Shown here one piece after another: positions 19,432 to 30,400 of a stretch of 51,970 bases of DNA (the stretch's first letter is position 1; every line of letters begins with the position of its first letter). This DNA comes from Verrucomicrobia bacterium ADurb.Bin018 (GTDB lineage Bacteria; Verrucomicrobiota; Kiritimatiellia; CAIQIC01; Lenti-01), in assembly GCA_002071335.1 (NCBI GenBank), contig MWEZ01000003.1:1-51970 (forward strand). The letters are read 5' to 3'. A program made the position numbers and the translations under genes. The notes below the pieces were generated by a model. It was not told the DNA's origin, ran no database searches, and saw nothing but the letters and a program-made list of their open reading frames with translations.

Positions 19432-19992
19432 CCTAGCGTCTGCGGCCATAGCTGTTCTCGTAGCTCTTTTGTTAGCCGGGAACGGTTGAGGAGGGGAACC
19501 TTCCCTCCGTGGGGAACGGCTGGAAGGTCTGCGGCCGTTCCAATCCTACAGTGCACCCCGGCTGCGGCCATGGCAGTTCCGGCACATTTGATCCCATGAA
19601 ATAGAGGCGGAACGCCATTCGTCAATTCAGTTAACTGCCCTCATCCACGGGCATATTTTAGCGATAAATAAGACAAATTAATAGAATCTTAATATTCATA
19701 ATTACGCTATTCATACCATCTGGCCCACTGGCCACAAAGTGATTAAATACCTGTAAATAGCGGTGATCTTCACATTATTCACCGGGAAAACACCGCAATA
19801 AATACATCCATCTTGATATAAATCACTACGTAAACACCGGTGCGATAGTAAATAGATATCATCGAAAATTAATCATAAATTAATCGTATATCTATTGCGA
19901 AAACCTGCGTTATGCAGTATTCTAAGGCTGTGTTTGGAAAAGATGGCGGGGTTATTCTTAACATAATCCTAATAAATAATCTGATCGGAAAG
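19432..19992. other. 561-base intergenic region: repeat copy 2 and an AT-rich stretch
   Basis: The first part holds dispersed repeat copy 2 (19463-19549). From about 19630 to 19990 the composition changes sharply to AT-rich, with many ATAAAT and TAATC words, unlike the flanking GC-rich genes. An inverted repeat AATAGATAT (19851-19859) / ATATCTATT (19888-19896) encloses two AAATTAATC-type direct repeats. No convincing gene lies here; an in-frame ATG at 19912 would extend the next protein upstream but lacks coding character. It probably carries the promoter and regulatory sites of the MBG-like repeat protein gene. Confidence 0.55.
19463..19549 (+). repeat. dispersed ~80-bp intergenic repeat, copy 2
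   Basis: In the plus direction it reads GGGAACGGTTGAGG, then a GGAACCTTCC block, then GGCTGGAAGGTCTGCGGCCG. It matches copy 3 in the same orientation and copy 1 in reverse. The similarity to copy 3 extends upstream to about 19450 (CTGTTCTCG-type bases). Confidence 0.75.
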
Positions 19993-22900
19993 ATGAAAAA
20001 GAGCAGTTCAAATAAAACAGACCAGACCGTGATAGTGGCAAATTATGCCGTTATCCGCCTGCTGGTTGTGGTTGGACTGTTGCTGGGGGCGACCATCGCC
20101 GACGCGCAATGGCGGATAACGAACTCTCAACTGCCGGTGAAGAAGGCCACGCAGAAGATTGATTTCCCGCCCATTCCAGACCATATCACGACCTCGACCG
20201 TAGCGCTGGTTGCCACGGCTTCGAGTGGCTTGCCTGTTGAATTTTCTGTTGAGGAGGGGCCCGCGCAATTAGCTGGCAACGTTTTGACTTTCCGTGGCGC
20301 GGGCAAAGTGACAGTGAAAGCCAGCCAGCCCGGGGACGAGCACTGGGCGCCGGCCAAAGATGTTTCCCAGAGTTTCAGGGTGAGCACGGCAGAGGCAAAG
20401 ATTGTCCTGTCGGCGTTGGAGCAGGCCTATAACGGCAGACCGCGCGTGGTGCGTGTGGAGACAATGCCGCCCGATCTGAGGGTTCTGGTGACTTATGACG
20501 GCAAAAAAGAGCCGCCGATTGATGCGGGCAAGCACAGCGTTGCCGTAATGGTTGTGGACCCCATGTGGCATGGCAAAGCCGAGGGCTTGCTGGTGGTTCG
20601 ACCGGGGAAACAGGTCATTGATTTTCCACCGATTCCCGATCAGACAACATCATCTACCGTGCTGCTCAGGGCCAAGGCTTCCAGCGGGTTGCCGGTCGAA
20701 TTCATGGTGCTGGAAGGGCCGGCCAAATTGGAAGGGAATCTGTTGTATTTCACCGAGGCGGGAGTGGTGGTGGTGAAAGCCAGCCAACCGGGAAATAACA
20801 ACTGGGCTCCGGCCAATGATGTGCTGCAGAAGTTCGAGGTGATCAATGATCAGGCTGTGGTCATCCTGTCGAATCTTGATCAGGTCTATGATGGCACACC
20901 GCGCGCGGTACAGGTGGATACCAAGCCGCCCGATCTGAAGGTGCTCGTGACCTATCAGGGTGATCCCAAACCGCCGATCAATGCCGGCGCCTACAAGGTG
21001 CGGGCAGTGGTGAAGGATCCATTCTGGACAGGCGAGGCCTTTGGCACCCTGAGCATCAAGCCGGCGGAGCAGTTCATTGATTTTCCGCAGGTGCCGGATC
21101 AAGTGGCGACGGCAGTTATCAGGCTGGAGGCCAAGGCTAGTAGTGGCTTACCGGTTCAGTTTTCGGTGGCGTCCGGTCCGGCGGTATGGGATGGCCGGTT
21201 CTTGAGCTTTACCGGGGCGGGCTCTGTGACGGTTGTAGCCAGTCAGCCGGGCAACGGAAACTGGCTGCCGGCGCCGAAAGTTGCCAACCGCTTCGAGGTG
21301 ATCAAGGACACCGCCGGGATCATGCTGTATGATCTGCGGCAGCTTTATGACGGCACACCACGGCAAGTCGGGGTTAGAACCAAGCCCGCCGGTTTGCCGG
21401 TGAAAGTGACCTATAACGATGACCCCGCCCCACCGGTCAACGCCGGCAAGTACTGGGTAGTCGCGATGGTTGCGGATCCGCGCTGGGAAGGCCGGGCCGA
21501 GGATGTATTTTTTATTGATCCGGCCAAGCAGACGATTGATTTTCCGGAGATTCCCCCTCAACTGGCTTCGGCGACCATCGAGTTGGAGGCCAAGGCCAGT
21601 AGTGGTCTGCCGGTCGAGTTTGCGGTTGACTCGGGACCCGGGCAATTGGTGGGTAATCTGTTGAGTTTCACCGGTGCGGGGCCTGTCACGATCAAGGCGA
21701 TGCAGCCGGGGGATAACAACTGGCTGCCGGCTGAATCGGTTGGTCAAACCATCAAAGTGATCCCGGATCAAGCCGCGGTTACCTTGTCGAACCTTACACA
21801 GGTCTATGACGGTACGCCGCGTGTTGTGAGCGTGACTACGGATCCGCCCGGTCTGGCGGTGGAAGTGACCTATGACGGTTCACTGAACGTACCGGTCAAC
21901 GCGGGCACCTATCAGGTTGTGGCCACAGTAGTGGATGGCCGATATGAGGGGCAGGCGCGGGACGTTTTGACGGTTGAACCGGCAAAAGTGACTATTGTGC
22001 TGGATGACTTGGAGCAGGTGTACAACGGCGAACCTAGGGCGGTCACTGTTTTCATCGAGCCGGAAGGCCTGCCTTTGGAGATTCTCTACAGCCAGTTGGG
22101 GCTCGTCATCTTGGGCAAGGAACTACCCTCGGAAGATCCTCCTGTGGACGCGGGCGATTATCTGGTTTCGGTAACAGTTGTTGATGACAACTACGAGGGT
22201 CGTGTTGAGGACAAGCTGACCATTCTGAAGGCCTCTCAAGTAATTGATTTTGCCCCGATTGCCGACTGTTGGACAACGGACATTGTCGAACTCGATGCAA
22301 CCGCCACCAGTGGTCTGCCGGTGAGCTTTGAGGTGGTGTCGGGGCCCGCCTTGTTGGAAGGCAACATTCTGACCTTTACCAGTGCGGGCACTGTGGAGGT
22401 ACAAGCCGCTCAGGAGGGCAACGGCAATTGGAATGAGGCCGAGCCCGTCGCCCATAGCTTCGAGGTCAAGGCCTCGAACCATGAGCAGGAAGGTCCCTAT
22501 ACCTATATTGTTGAGGACGACGAAGCGACAATCGTCGGGTTCGATGAAAGCTATCAGGGCACTCTGGCTTTGCCTGGCAGTTTGGGCGGGTTTCCACTTG
22601 TCGGCATTGACGCCGGGGCGTTTGCCAATAGCAGCGGACTGACGAGTATCTTTATTCCGGGCAACATCACCTGGCTTGGTGAAGACGCTTTCACAGGCTG
22701 CACCAACCTCGAGCGGATTTACTTTCTGAGCGATGTCCTCGCTGGGGAACCTGCCAGCTTGGGGGCCAGCCGGGCCACAGCTTATTATCTGCCCGGGTCC
22801 GAAGGCTGGGGTGCCACCTTTGGCGGCTGCCCAGCGGTTCTCTGGAATCCGAAGTTTGTAAACGGCTATTGCTCACCGTTGGCCGAAAACTGCCAGGTGG

Positions 22901-23070
22901 TGGGCGCGCCCAATCTGCCCATTGGCATTCAGAGTTCCACCAACCTGCTTGCGGGCGAGTGGATGTGGGAAGTCACCCTGACCAACCTGACCGCAGAAGG
23001 CACGTTCTGTTTTGCCAAGTATCTCGCGGATGTTGAGGAAGAGCGCTACTACCGCATCATAGCGCCTTGA
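19993..23070 (+). CDS. Secreted MBG-like repeat protein with BspA-type LRR region
   Basis: A 1025-residue exported protein. The start at 19993 gives a signal peptide with a long hydrophobic core and cleavage near ADA-QW. Residues about 55-830 are two alternating beta modules. Module A (five copies, IDFPPIPD ... ASSGLPVEF ... ASQPGN) and module B (five copies, LSNLxQVYDGTPR ... NAGxYxV) run A-B-A-B-A-B-A-B-B-A. Module B resembles MBG/YDG domains of bacterial adhesins. Residues about 835-955 look like a BspA-type leucine-rich segment (GIDAGAFANSSGLTSIFIPG; YYLPGSEGWGATFGG). The last 70 residues end YYRIIAP, like the other two giant proteins here. No catalytic motif was seen; a surface adhesin or scaffold is inferred. 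Confidence 0.82.
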   Translation: MKKSSSNKTDQTVIVANYAVIRLLVVVGLLLGATIADAQWRITNSQLPVKKATQKIDFPPIPDHITTSTVALVATASSGLPVEFSVEEGPAQLAGNVLTFRGAGKVTVKASQPGDEHWAPAKDVSQSFRVSTAEAKIVLSALEQAYNGRPRVVRVETMPPDLRVLVTYDGKKEPPIDAGKHSVAVMVVDPMWHGKAEGLLVVRPGKQVIDFPPIPDQTTSSTVLLRAKASSGLPVEFMVLEGPAKLEGNLLYFTEAGVVVVKASQPGNNNWAPANDVLQKFEVINDQAVVILSNLDQVYDGTPRAVQVDTKPPDLKVLVTYQGDPKPPINAGAYKVRAVVKDPFWTGEAFGTLSIKPAEQFIDFPQVPDQVATAVIRLEAKASSGLPVQFSVASGPAVWDGRFLSFTGAGSVTVVASQPGNGNWLPAPKVANRFEVIKDTAGIMLYDLRQLYDGTPRQVGVRTKPAGLPVKVTYNDDPAPPVNAGKYWVVAMVADPRWEGRAEDVFFIDPAKQTIDFPEIPPQLASATIELEAKASSGLPVEFAVDSGPGQLVGNLLSFTGAGPVTIKAMQPGDNNWLPAESVGQTIKVIPDQAAVTLSNLTQVYDGTPRVVSVTTDPPGLAVEVTYDGSLNVPVNAGTYQVVATVVDGRYEGQARDVLTVEPAKVTIVLDDLEQVYNGEPRAVTVFIEPEGLPLEILYSQLGLVILGKELPSEDPPVDAGDYLVSVTVVDDNYEGRVEDKLTILKASQVIDFAPIADCWTTDIVELDATATSGLPVSFEVVSGPALLEGNILTFTSAGTVEVQAAQEGNGNWNEAEPVAHSFEVKASNHEQEGPYTYIVEDDEATIVGFDESYQGTLALPGSLGGFPLVGIDAGAFANSSGLTSIFIPGNITWLGEDAFTGCTNLERIYFLSDVLAGEPASLGASRATAYYLPGSEGWGATFGGCPAVLWNPKFVNGYCSPLAENCQVVGAPNLPIGIQSSTNLLAGEWMWEVTLTNLTAEGTFCFAKYLADVEEERYYRIIAP

Positions 23071-23073
23071 TCG

Positions 23074-23087
23074 CCCCGGCAACGGGG
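23074..23087 (+). terminator. short GNRA-loop hairpin after the MBG-like protein gene
   Basis: CCCCG-GCAA-CGGGG lies four bases after the stop codon. The tetraloop is of the stable GNRA class, but no T-tract follows (a G-run does), so it may be an RNA 3'-end stabiliser rather than a true terminator. Confidence 0.35.
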
Positions 23088-23133
23088 AGGGGGGGGAAAG
23101 CTCGTGAATTCAACCGCCAAGGTTGTTCTCTTG

Positions 23134-23216
23134 AGGTTTTTGTTGGCGGGCATGATTGGGGAACGAAATCTCCCCGCCGGCAAAGGTTGGAAAGTTTGCG
23201 ACTGTTCCTGCTCTAC
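23134..23216 (+). repeat. dispersed ~80-bp intergenic repeat, copy 3
   Basis: In the plus direction it reads TTTTTGTTGGCGGG, then an ATGATTGGGGAACGAAATC block, then CCGCCGGCAAAGGTTGGAAAG and TGCGACTGTTCC. It ends three bases before the stop codon of the convergent psuG gene. Copies 1 and 2 are at 428-509 and 19463-19549. Confidence 0.75.
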
Positions 23217-24115
23217 ACAATTGCCTTAGCGATTTGGGCGGCCACGCGGGCGTTGTTTTTGAGCAGGGCGATATTGGCGGCACGACTGCGGTCGCCGGTG
23301 AGTTCGCTGACGCGTGCCAACAGGAACGGCGTGGTCTCCTTGCCGCGAATGCCTTGGGCATCCGCTTCCTGCAAGGCCTGCTGAATCGCGGCTTCGGCAA
23401 TTTCTGCCGGTAGTTCATCCGCCGCCGGGATGGGGTTGGTTATCAGCATGCCGGTGCGGAAGCCCAGTTGCTCTCGCGCACGGATCATGGCTGCGATTTC
23501 CTCCACGGTATCGCAACGCACGTCCAATGGCAGGCCGGAACTGCGCGAATAAAATGCCGGGAACTCTGCGCACCCGTAGCCGACCACCGGCACGCCGTGG
23601 GTTTCCAGCACCTCCAGCGTCAATGGCAAATCCAGAATGGCCTTAGCGCCCGCGCAAACCACTGCCACGGGAGTTTGCGCCAGCTCCAGCAGGTCGGCAC
23701 TGACATCAACAGGATGACCCCGGTGAACCCCACCGATACCTCCAGTGGCAAAAACTTTAATTCCGGCCAAGTGCGCCACAATCATGGTACCTGCCACGGT
23801 AGTTGCACCATCGCCCTTTTGGGCCAGCACGATTGGGAAATCGCGCCGGCTACATTTGCGTACGTTAGTGGCTTGGGCCAGATACGTCAGTTGTTCACTC
23901 GTGAGCCCCACGGTGATTTGGCCTCGCAGCACGGCAATCGTGGCTGGGGTGGCGCCGTTATCGCGCACAGCCTGTTCCATGGCCTGAGCCACTTCCAGAT
24001 TGATGGGGTGGGGCAGTCCGTGGGTGATAAGGGTGCTTTCCAGCGCGACGACCGGTCGTCCGGCGGCAAGAGCGTTTGCAACATCCGGATGAAATTTCAT
24101 AAGTTCAGCAATCAT
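23213..24115 (-). CDS. psuG: Pseudouridine-5'-phosphate glycosidase
   Basis: A 300-residue cytoplasmic enzyme that splits pseudouridine 5'-phosphate into uracil and ribose 5-phosphate, the second step of pseudouridine catabolism. Family motifs visible are ALESTLITHGLP with E26, the Schiff-base lysine K87 in NVRKCSRRDFP, and the metal/phosphate region GGIGGVHRG followed by DVSADLLEL. The start at 24115 is preferred because homology begins shortly after it (MKFHPDVANALAAGRPVVALES). No pseudouridine kinase gene (psuK) is adjacent, so that partner must be elsewhere. It is isolated between two giant exported-protein genes. Confidence 0.94.
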   Translation of the reverse strand: MIAELMKFHPDVANALAAGRPVVALESTLITHGLPHPINLEVAQAMEQAVRDNGATPATIAVLRGQITVGLTSEQLTYLAQATNVRKCSRRDFPIVLAQKGDGATTVAGTMIVAHLAGIKVFATGGIGGVHRGHPVDVSADLLELAQTPVAVVCAGAKAILDLPLTLEVLETHGVPVVGYGCAEFPAFYSRSSGLPLDVRCDTVEEIAAMIRAREQLGFRTGMLITNPIPAADELPAEIAEAAIQQALQEADAQGIRGKETTPFLLARVSELTGDRSRAANIALLKNNARVAAQIAKAIV

Positions 24116-24428
24116 GGAAGCCTTTCGTTCGCGTTTCACTATGCGAGCGCGCCACCCTTGGTTCAAGCCTAATGCGCAACATCAGGTACTACGATATAAT
24201 GTCTTCGTGGCGAGCAGGTTTTGCCGGTTAGTACCATTCGGCGTTAGTTCATATATTGCAATAAGTGAATTCACATATTGCAATAAGTGAAGCAAGTATG
24301 GGGTGCGTTTTTCGGCGGTTGTATCTGGCGTAAAGCGTTTTTGTTGGCAGGCGTTTGCGGTATTGCGTGGGCCATTGGAAGGAGTAGATTTCTTGCAACA
24401 ACAAACCACCTACCCAAGGAACTCCTAT
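24116..24428. other. 313-base intergenic region with tandem palindromes upstream of the subtilase gene
   Basis: This spacer separates divergent psuG and the subtilase gene. It carries two abutting 22-bp palindromes (24248-24291). A GC-poorer block lies around 24180-24300. No RNA gene was recognised. The region 24300-24428 could be a leader of more than 100 bases; an in-frame ATG at 24303 has no coding support. Confidence 0.5.
24248..24291. promoter_or_regulatory. two abutting 22-bp palindromic sites (putative operator pair)
   Basis: Each site has the perfect inner palindrome TATTGCAATA with flanks of the form TTCA and GTGAA. Site 2 (24270-24291) is a near-perfect 22-base palindrome with TTCAC and GTGAA arms. 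Site 1 (24248-24269) differs from it at one base. They are repeated head-to-tail with a 22-base period, about two helical turns, which suits two stacked dimers of one regulator. The regulator is not identified. Confidence 0.6.
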
Positions 24429-27400
24429 ATGAAATCTACCGTGCGCAATTGGCTCATGGTTTTTTTGACGACTGGTCTCTTCGCCTTGACGGCTGCCGCG
24501 CAGCCGATTTACCTCAACGCCGGGGTCATTGATACGGCGACAACCGAGCCGCGCAAAGCGGTGGCGGGAACAACAGGCGACCAGTTGCACTTGGTGCAGT
24601 TTGACGGTCCGATTCAACCGGAATGGGTGGCGCAACTGGAGGCGGCGGGATGGCGCATCGTGGATTTTGTGCCGGACAACACCTACATCGTGTATGGCGG
24701 CCAGACCGCCCGCAAAAAGCTGCGCGCGCAGGTGTCGCATGTGCAGTGGGAAGGCGCGTTTTTGCCGAGCGACAAGATTCAGCCGCGCGCCACCCCGGCG
24801 GCATTGAAACAACGCAAGCTGACCAAGCCGGACAGCAAGTTGTTTGCTGTGCAGTTGGTGGAAGACGCGGCGGCCAATGCCGCGACGATTGCCTGGCTGG
24901 AAGAAGCGGCAGGAGAACCGCTCGCGAGCATTGCGACAAATGAAACTTTGAGGTTTGTAAATATTCGCGTGGCGCTGCCAGAGAATCGTATTGAAGAATT
25001 GGCAGGGCGTCAGGATGTGCTGGTCATTGACGTCTATGAACCTCCGCAGCGCCGTGGCGAGCGGCAGGGGCAGATTGTGGCAGGCAATGTGAATGCGGCG
25101 GGAAGCCAGCCGACGGGGCCGGGCTATCTGTCGTGGATCACAAGCAAGGGATTCACACAGGCCCAGTTTGATGCATCAGGGATGGTCATTGACATCGCAG
25201 ACGACGGCTGGGATCGTGGCGTGGCAGCGAATCCGGCAAACCGTGAGTTTCGCGTGGATGGCGATGCAGCCAAGAGCAGCCGCGTGAAGTATTCGCGCAC
25301 GGCATCCAAACTGACGGAAGCGAACTCGGCGGGTACGGATGGCCACGGCAACATCAACATCAGCATTATCGGCGGCTACAACAATTCATCGGGCAATCCG
25401 TACAGTGACGCCGACGGTTATCATCGCGGGTTGGGCATCAATCCGTTCGCGTTGATGGGCAACACGAAGGTATTTGCAGATGGTGGTGATTGGGACCCCA
25501 GCGAGGCGCAGGAAAAAATATTCATTGCAACAAACTATCACAGCGGGGTTCGCATCAGTTCGGACAGTTGGGGATTGGATGGCGATGGCGCGTACAACGT
25601 GGATGCCCAGAATTACGACACGTGGACGCGCGACTCGCAGCCGGGTGTGAGCGGGAACCAGCAAGTGCTTTACGTATTTGCGGCGGGCAATGATGGGCCA
25701 GGCAGCAAAACAATCGGTGCGCCGGGGACGGGCAAGAATATTTTCTCCATCGGGGCGTCGGAAAACTACAATATGTTTGGGACAGATGGCTGCGCCGTGG
25801 GTAATACCGGTGCGAATAATGCCAATGACATCATTGATTTCTCCAGCCGCGGACCTTGCAAGGACAGCCGTAAGAAGCCGGACATCGTGGCCCCGGGGAC
25901 GCATGTAGCGGGTGCGGCAAGCTTTGCCAACGGCTATACGGGCGAAGGAGTGTGCGACAAGTACCAGCCCGCCGGCCAAACGAACTATGCAGCATCAAGC
26001 GGAACCAGCCACTCGACGCCGGCGGTCGCGGGCGGAGCATCCCTTGTCTACCAGTATTTCATCAACCAGGGGTGGACTATTCCCAGCCCGGCGATGATGA
26101 AGGCGTATCTGATGAACTCCACACGATATCTGACAGGCGTGGATGCCAACGATACGCTGCCCTCCAACAATCAAGGCATGGGGTTGATGAATCTGGGCAC
26201 GGCGTTTGATGGTACACAGCGCATGCTGCGCGACCAATTGACCAACGATATTTTCACGGCGAGTGGCCAAACGCGGACTTTCTTTGCGAACGTGGTGGAG
26301 ACGAACAAGCCGCTACGGATCACGTTGGGCTGGACGGACGCGCCGGGATCGCTGTCCGGCAACGCATATAAAAACAACTTGGATCTCACCGTGCTGGTGG
26401 GCGGCCAGACGTATCTGGGGAACTCGTTTGCCGGTGCCTTCACGACACCGGGCGGCACCGCAGACCCGCGCAACAACGTGGAAAGCGTATTTTTGCCGGC
26501 GGGGCAGAGCGGCCTGATCACCATCAAGGTGACCGCGGCCAACATCAACTCCGACGGCGTGCCGGGTTATGGCGGAGCGCTGGATCAAGACTTTGTGCTG
26601 GTGGCCTACAATGCCGAAGAATACATCCCCAGCAACTATCCGCCGGTGTTGGAGCCCATTGGCAACAAGGCCATGGCCACCAATCGCCTGATGCAGTTTA
26701 CTGTGACGGCGAGCGACCCGGTGGATGGCGACAGTGTGCGCCTCTGGGCGACAGGCATCCCGGCATGGGCCACATTTGCCGGCGCCACGAATGCCGGTAC
26801 CGCCAGCGCGCAATTCAGCGGCACTACGCCGGAAACCACGGGCACGTACAATGTGGCATTCTATGCCGCCGACAAAGATGGCACAAACACCGAGAGCATT
26901 GTGATTGTCGTCAACGACATCAACTGCGTGCCAGCCGTGCTGCTGTCTGAAGACTTCGACGACTCCACCGGTGTCCCCACCGGCTGGGTGAATAGTGGGT
27001 CAGCCAATGACACGTCGGCCACGCACTACAAGAGCAGTCCGAACTGCCGGGGATTTGGTGCCGGCGCGTCGCTGGAAACCCCACCAATCAACACGCCGAC
27101 ACAGATTGTATTTTATGTGGACGCCAGCGGCAATGGCGCGGGCAAAACCGCCACGCTGGACTACAAGATCGGCAGCGGCGAATGGAAGAAGGTGGGTAAC
27201 TTCATTGCCACCACCGCGGGCAAGACGGAGACCTTTGATTTGACCAGTTCACCTGATTTGCGCGAGCAGGCCAACGTCAGCTTCCGGTTCAGTTCGACAT
27301 TCAGCACTTGGTATCTGGACGATGTAATCATTTCGGGGATGGATTGCGGCGGTGGCTTCCTGCCCAACAACCCGCCGACGATTGGCGTGGAAGGGGTGGG

Positions 27401-30400
27401 CGGCACAAACAAGGCCGGGAGCGTTGGCGTGGAGTTGTCGTTCACGGTGACGGCGAATGATGCCGACAGCGATAACGTCTCGCTGCAAGCCACCTCGTTG
27501 CCGGCTGGGGCGACATTTGCCACCGCCAGTGGACCAGCGCCAGTGCAAAGCACTTTCACGTGGACCCCCGGCAGCACCGGCAAGTATTCGGCTGTGTTCA
27601 CGGCCAACGATGGCAAGGCCACGGCTACCCAAGCGGTGTCCATCACGGTCAGCGCGTTTGTGGCTCCGCTGTTGGCGCCGGAGATCTTGGCGCCCAGCGC
27701 TGTCTTGGCCAACCAATTCAACGCCAACTGGTCGGCGGTGAGCAATGCCACCGGCTACCGTTTGGATGTGTCCGACTCGCCGAGCTTCTCCGGCGGCGGC
27801 GGCGGGCTGGTTCTGGCGGAGGATTTTGCTGGGGTCACGGTATCCAACGCCAACGACATCAGCGCGAGCTTGGACACCTATACGCTCGTCCCCGGATGGA
27901 CCGGCGCCAAGATTTATCCGGAGATGGGGTGGATCAAACTCGGCTCGGCTTCGGCCAAGGGCTACATCACGACGCCAACGCTTGACTTATCGGGGAATGG
28001 CGGCGTGGCCACCCTGACCTTTGAATTGGCGAAATACGGGACGGATGCCACGACGGTGCAAGTTTTGCATGCTCCGGATGGCAGCAATTTTACACAGGTC
28101 GGCAGTGATTTGACTGCCCCGAGCTCAAAGACCCTGCAGACCATTCAGATCAACGATGGCACGGCCAATTCCAAGATTCAGATCTCGGCCAAGGGCCTAT
28201 CCAAGAGCCGGTTCTATTTGGACAACATTCAGGTGGAAGGTGGCGGCGGTGCCGGCAACTTTGTTCCGGGGTATCAGAATCGCGACGTCGGCAACGTCAC
28301 CACGTATGCGGTGACCGGGCTGGCCGAAAACGTGACCTATTACTATCGCGCACGGGCATACGATGCCTCGCGGAACAGCGATTATTCCGCTACGACCAAC
28401 GTCACGACCACTGCCGGTGTAGACATCCCGCCGGTCTTGAACCCCATCGGCAACAAGACGGTCGCCTTGGGTGGCAGCTTGCAGTTTGCGATCACCGCCG
28501 TGCCGACTGATGGCGATGAAGTGACTTTGACGACCAGCGCGCTGCCTGCTGGCGCCACCTTCGGTTCCACGAACGAAAACGGCACCTTCCAATGGAACAA
28601 CGCTTCACCCACCGGGGTCTATAGCGTGACTTTCTATGCGGAAGATGTGGACGGTCAAGACAGCGAAACCATCACGATCACTGTCTATGATCCCGAAGCC
28701 GAATTGCAGGCGCCCGTCGTGCAAGCTGCGAGCAGCGTGCAGGCGCAGCAGTTCAACGCTAACTGGCTTGCCTCTGTTGGCGCCGTCGGCTACCGCTTGG
28801 ATGTCGCCACCGATGATAGCTTTACGGCAGGTGGCGGTGGGGGCGGAGGTGGTGCTGTCCTGTCAGAAGACTTTGCGGGTTTTACGGCCGTTGACGGCAC
28901 TCAAGACCGCTCGGGCAGCCTGAACACTTATCTGCAGACACCGGGCTGGACCGGTTCCAAGGTGTACGAGGACGCGGGACGCGCCAAACTCGGTAGCAGT
29001 TCAGCACTGGGTTACATTGTCACGCCAACGGTTGATCTGTCCGGCAATGGCGGCAATGCCACCTTGACCTTTGATCTGGGCCAGTACGGCACCGATGTCG
29101 GTTCGATTCAGGTTCAGCATGCGCCGGACGGCTCAACCTTCAGCCCAATCGGCTCTGACCTGACCCCTCCGGCGAGTATGACGTCACAAAGTATTCCCAT
29201 CACAGGTGGCACGGCGAATTCCAAAATAAAATTTACTGCCAAAGTTGCTTCCAAGAACCGGTTCCGGCTGGACAACGTGGAAATCACGGCAGGTTCGGGT
29301 GGCGGCGGTGGCTCGGGCAGTTTCGTCGCGGGCTATGAAGACCGCGATGTCGGCAATGTTACCACTTTCGCGGTGACCGGACTGACGGAAAGCATCACAT
29401 ATTACTATCGCGTTCGCGCGTACGATGCTTCGACGAATAGCGGGTATTCCGCCACGACCAACGTCACGACTGTCGCGGCTCCGGCGCTGCAGCCGCCGGT
29501 CATTCAAGCGGCCAGCGGCGTGCAAGCCGAGCAATTCAACGCCAACTGGCTGGCTTCCGTCGGCGCCACCGGCTACCGGCTGGATGTTGGTACCAATGAA
29601 ACCTTTAGCGGCGGCGGTGGAGGGCCGAGCGAACGGCTGCTGCTGGCGACCAACGCGGCATCGTCTGCGTCCATCCAAACTGATGGCTGGAGCGCCACCG
29701 ACACCGGCGGCAGTACCTACGTGCAGATGGCTAAGCCCACCGCCACAATCCTCTCGCCCGCCTTCTCCACGGTGGGGTTCACCAATCTGACTGTGGACAT
29801 GATGGCGCGAACCTATAATGGGGTGAATGCCACCTACAACATCATCACCGTGTCCGTCTCCACCAACAATGGCACGGCGTGGGATACCCTGGGGACCGTG
29901 CTGCCCCTCAGCAGTACTATGGCGAACATGGGCACGTTGACCGATGCGACTCACATCGGCCACGCTGAAACCCGTCTGCGTTGGCAGACGCTTGGCGCGA
30001 ACGGCACCATTGGCGCGGGCGTTCAGCAGCTCCACATCCGCGGCTGGACGGCTGGTGGTGGAGTAGCGGCCGCTTATGTGCCCGGCTACGAGAACCGCGA
30101 CGTAGGCAACGTGACCACGTTTGCGGTGACGGGGTTGGTGGAAGGCGTGACGTACTACTATCGGGTGCGGGCATACAACGCGAGCACCACCACGGTCCAT
30201 TCCGCGGTGACCAGCGTGGTGACGAGCGCCAGCACGCCGACGCAGCCGGAGTTCGATACGTTTACCTTCCCGCCCAATGCGACGCCGGCGGCGACGTTTG
30301 CGTCGCAAGCGGGCATCACCTATCAACTGCAATACACCACGGACCTGTTGGCGAACCCGCCGGTGTGGACTGCGGCGGATACGGAGGTGGGCACTGGCGG

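Noticed and set aside
24248-24291. Possible mini CRISPR array
   Set aside because: Only two copies, directly abutting with no spacers, and no cas gene. The palindromic form fits protein-binding sites better.
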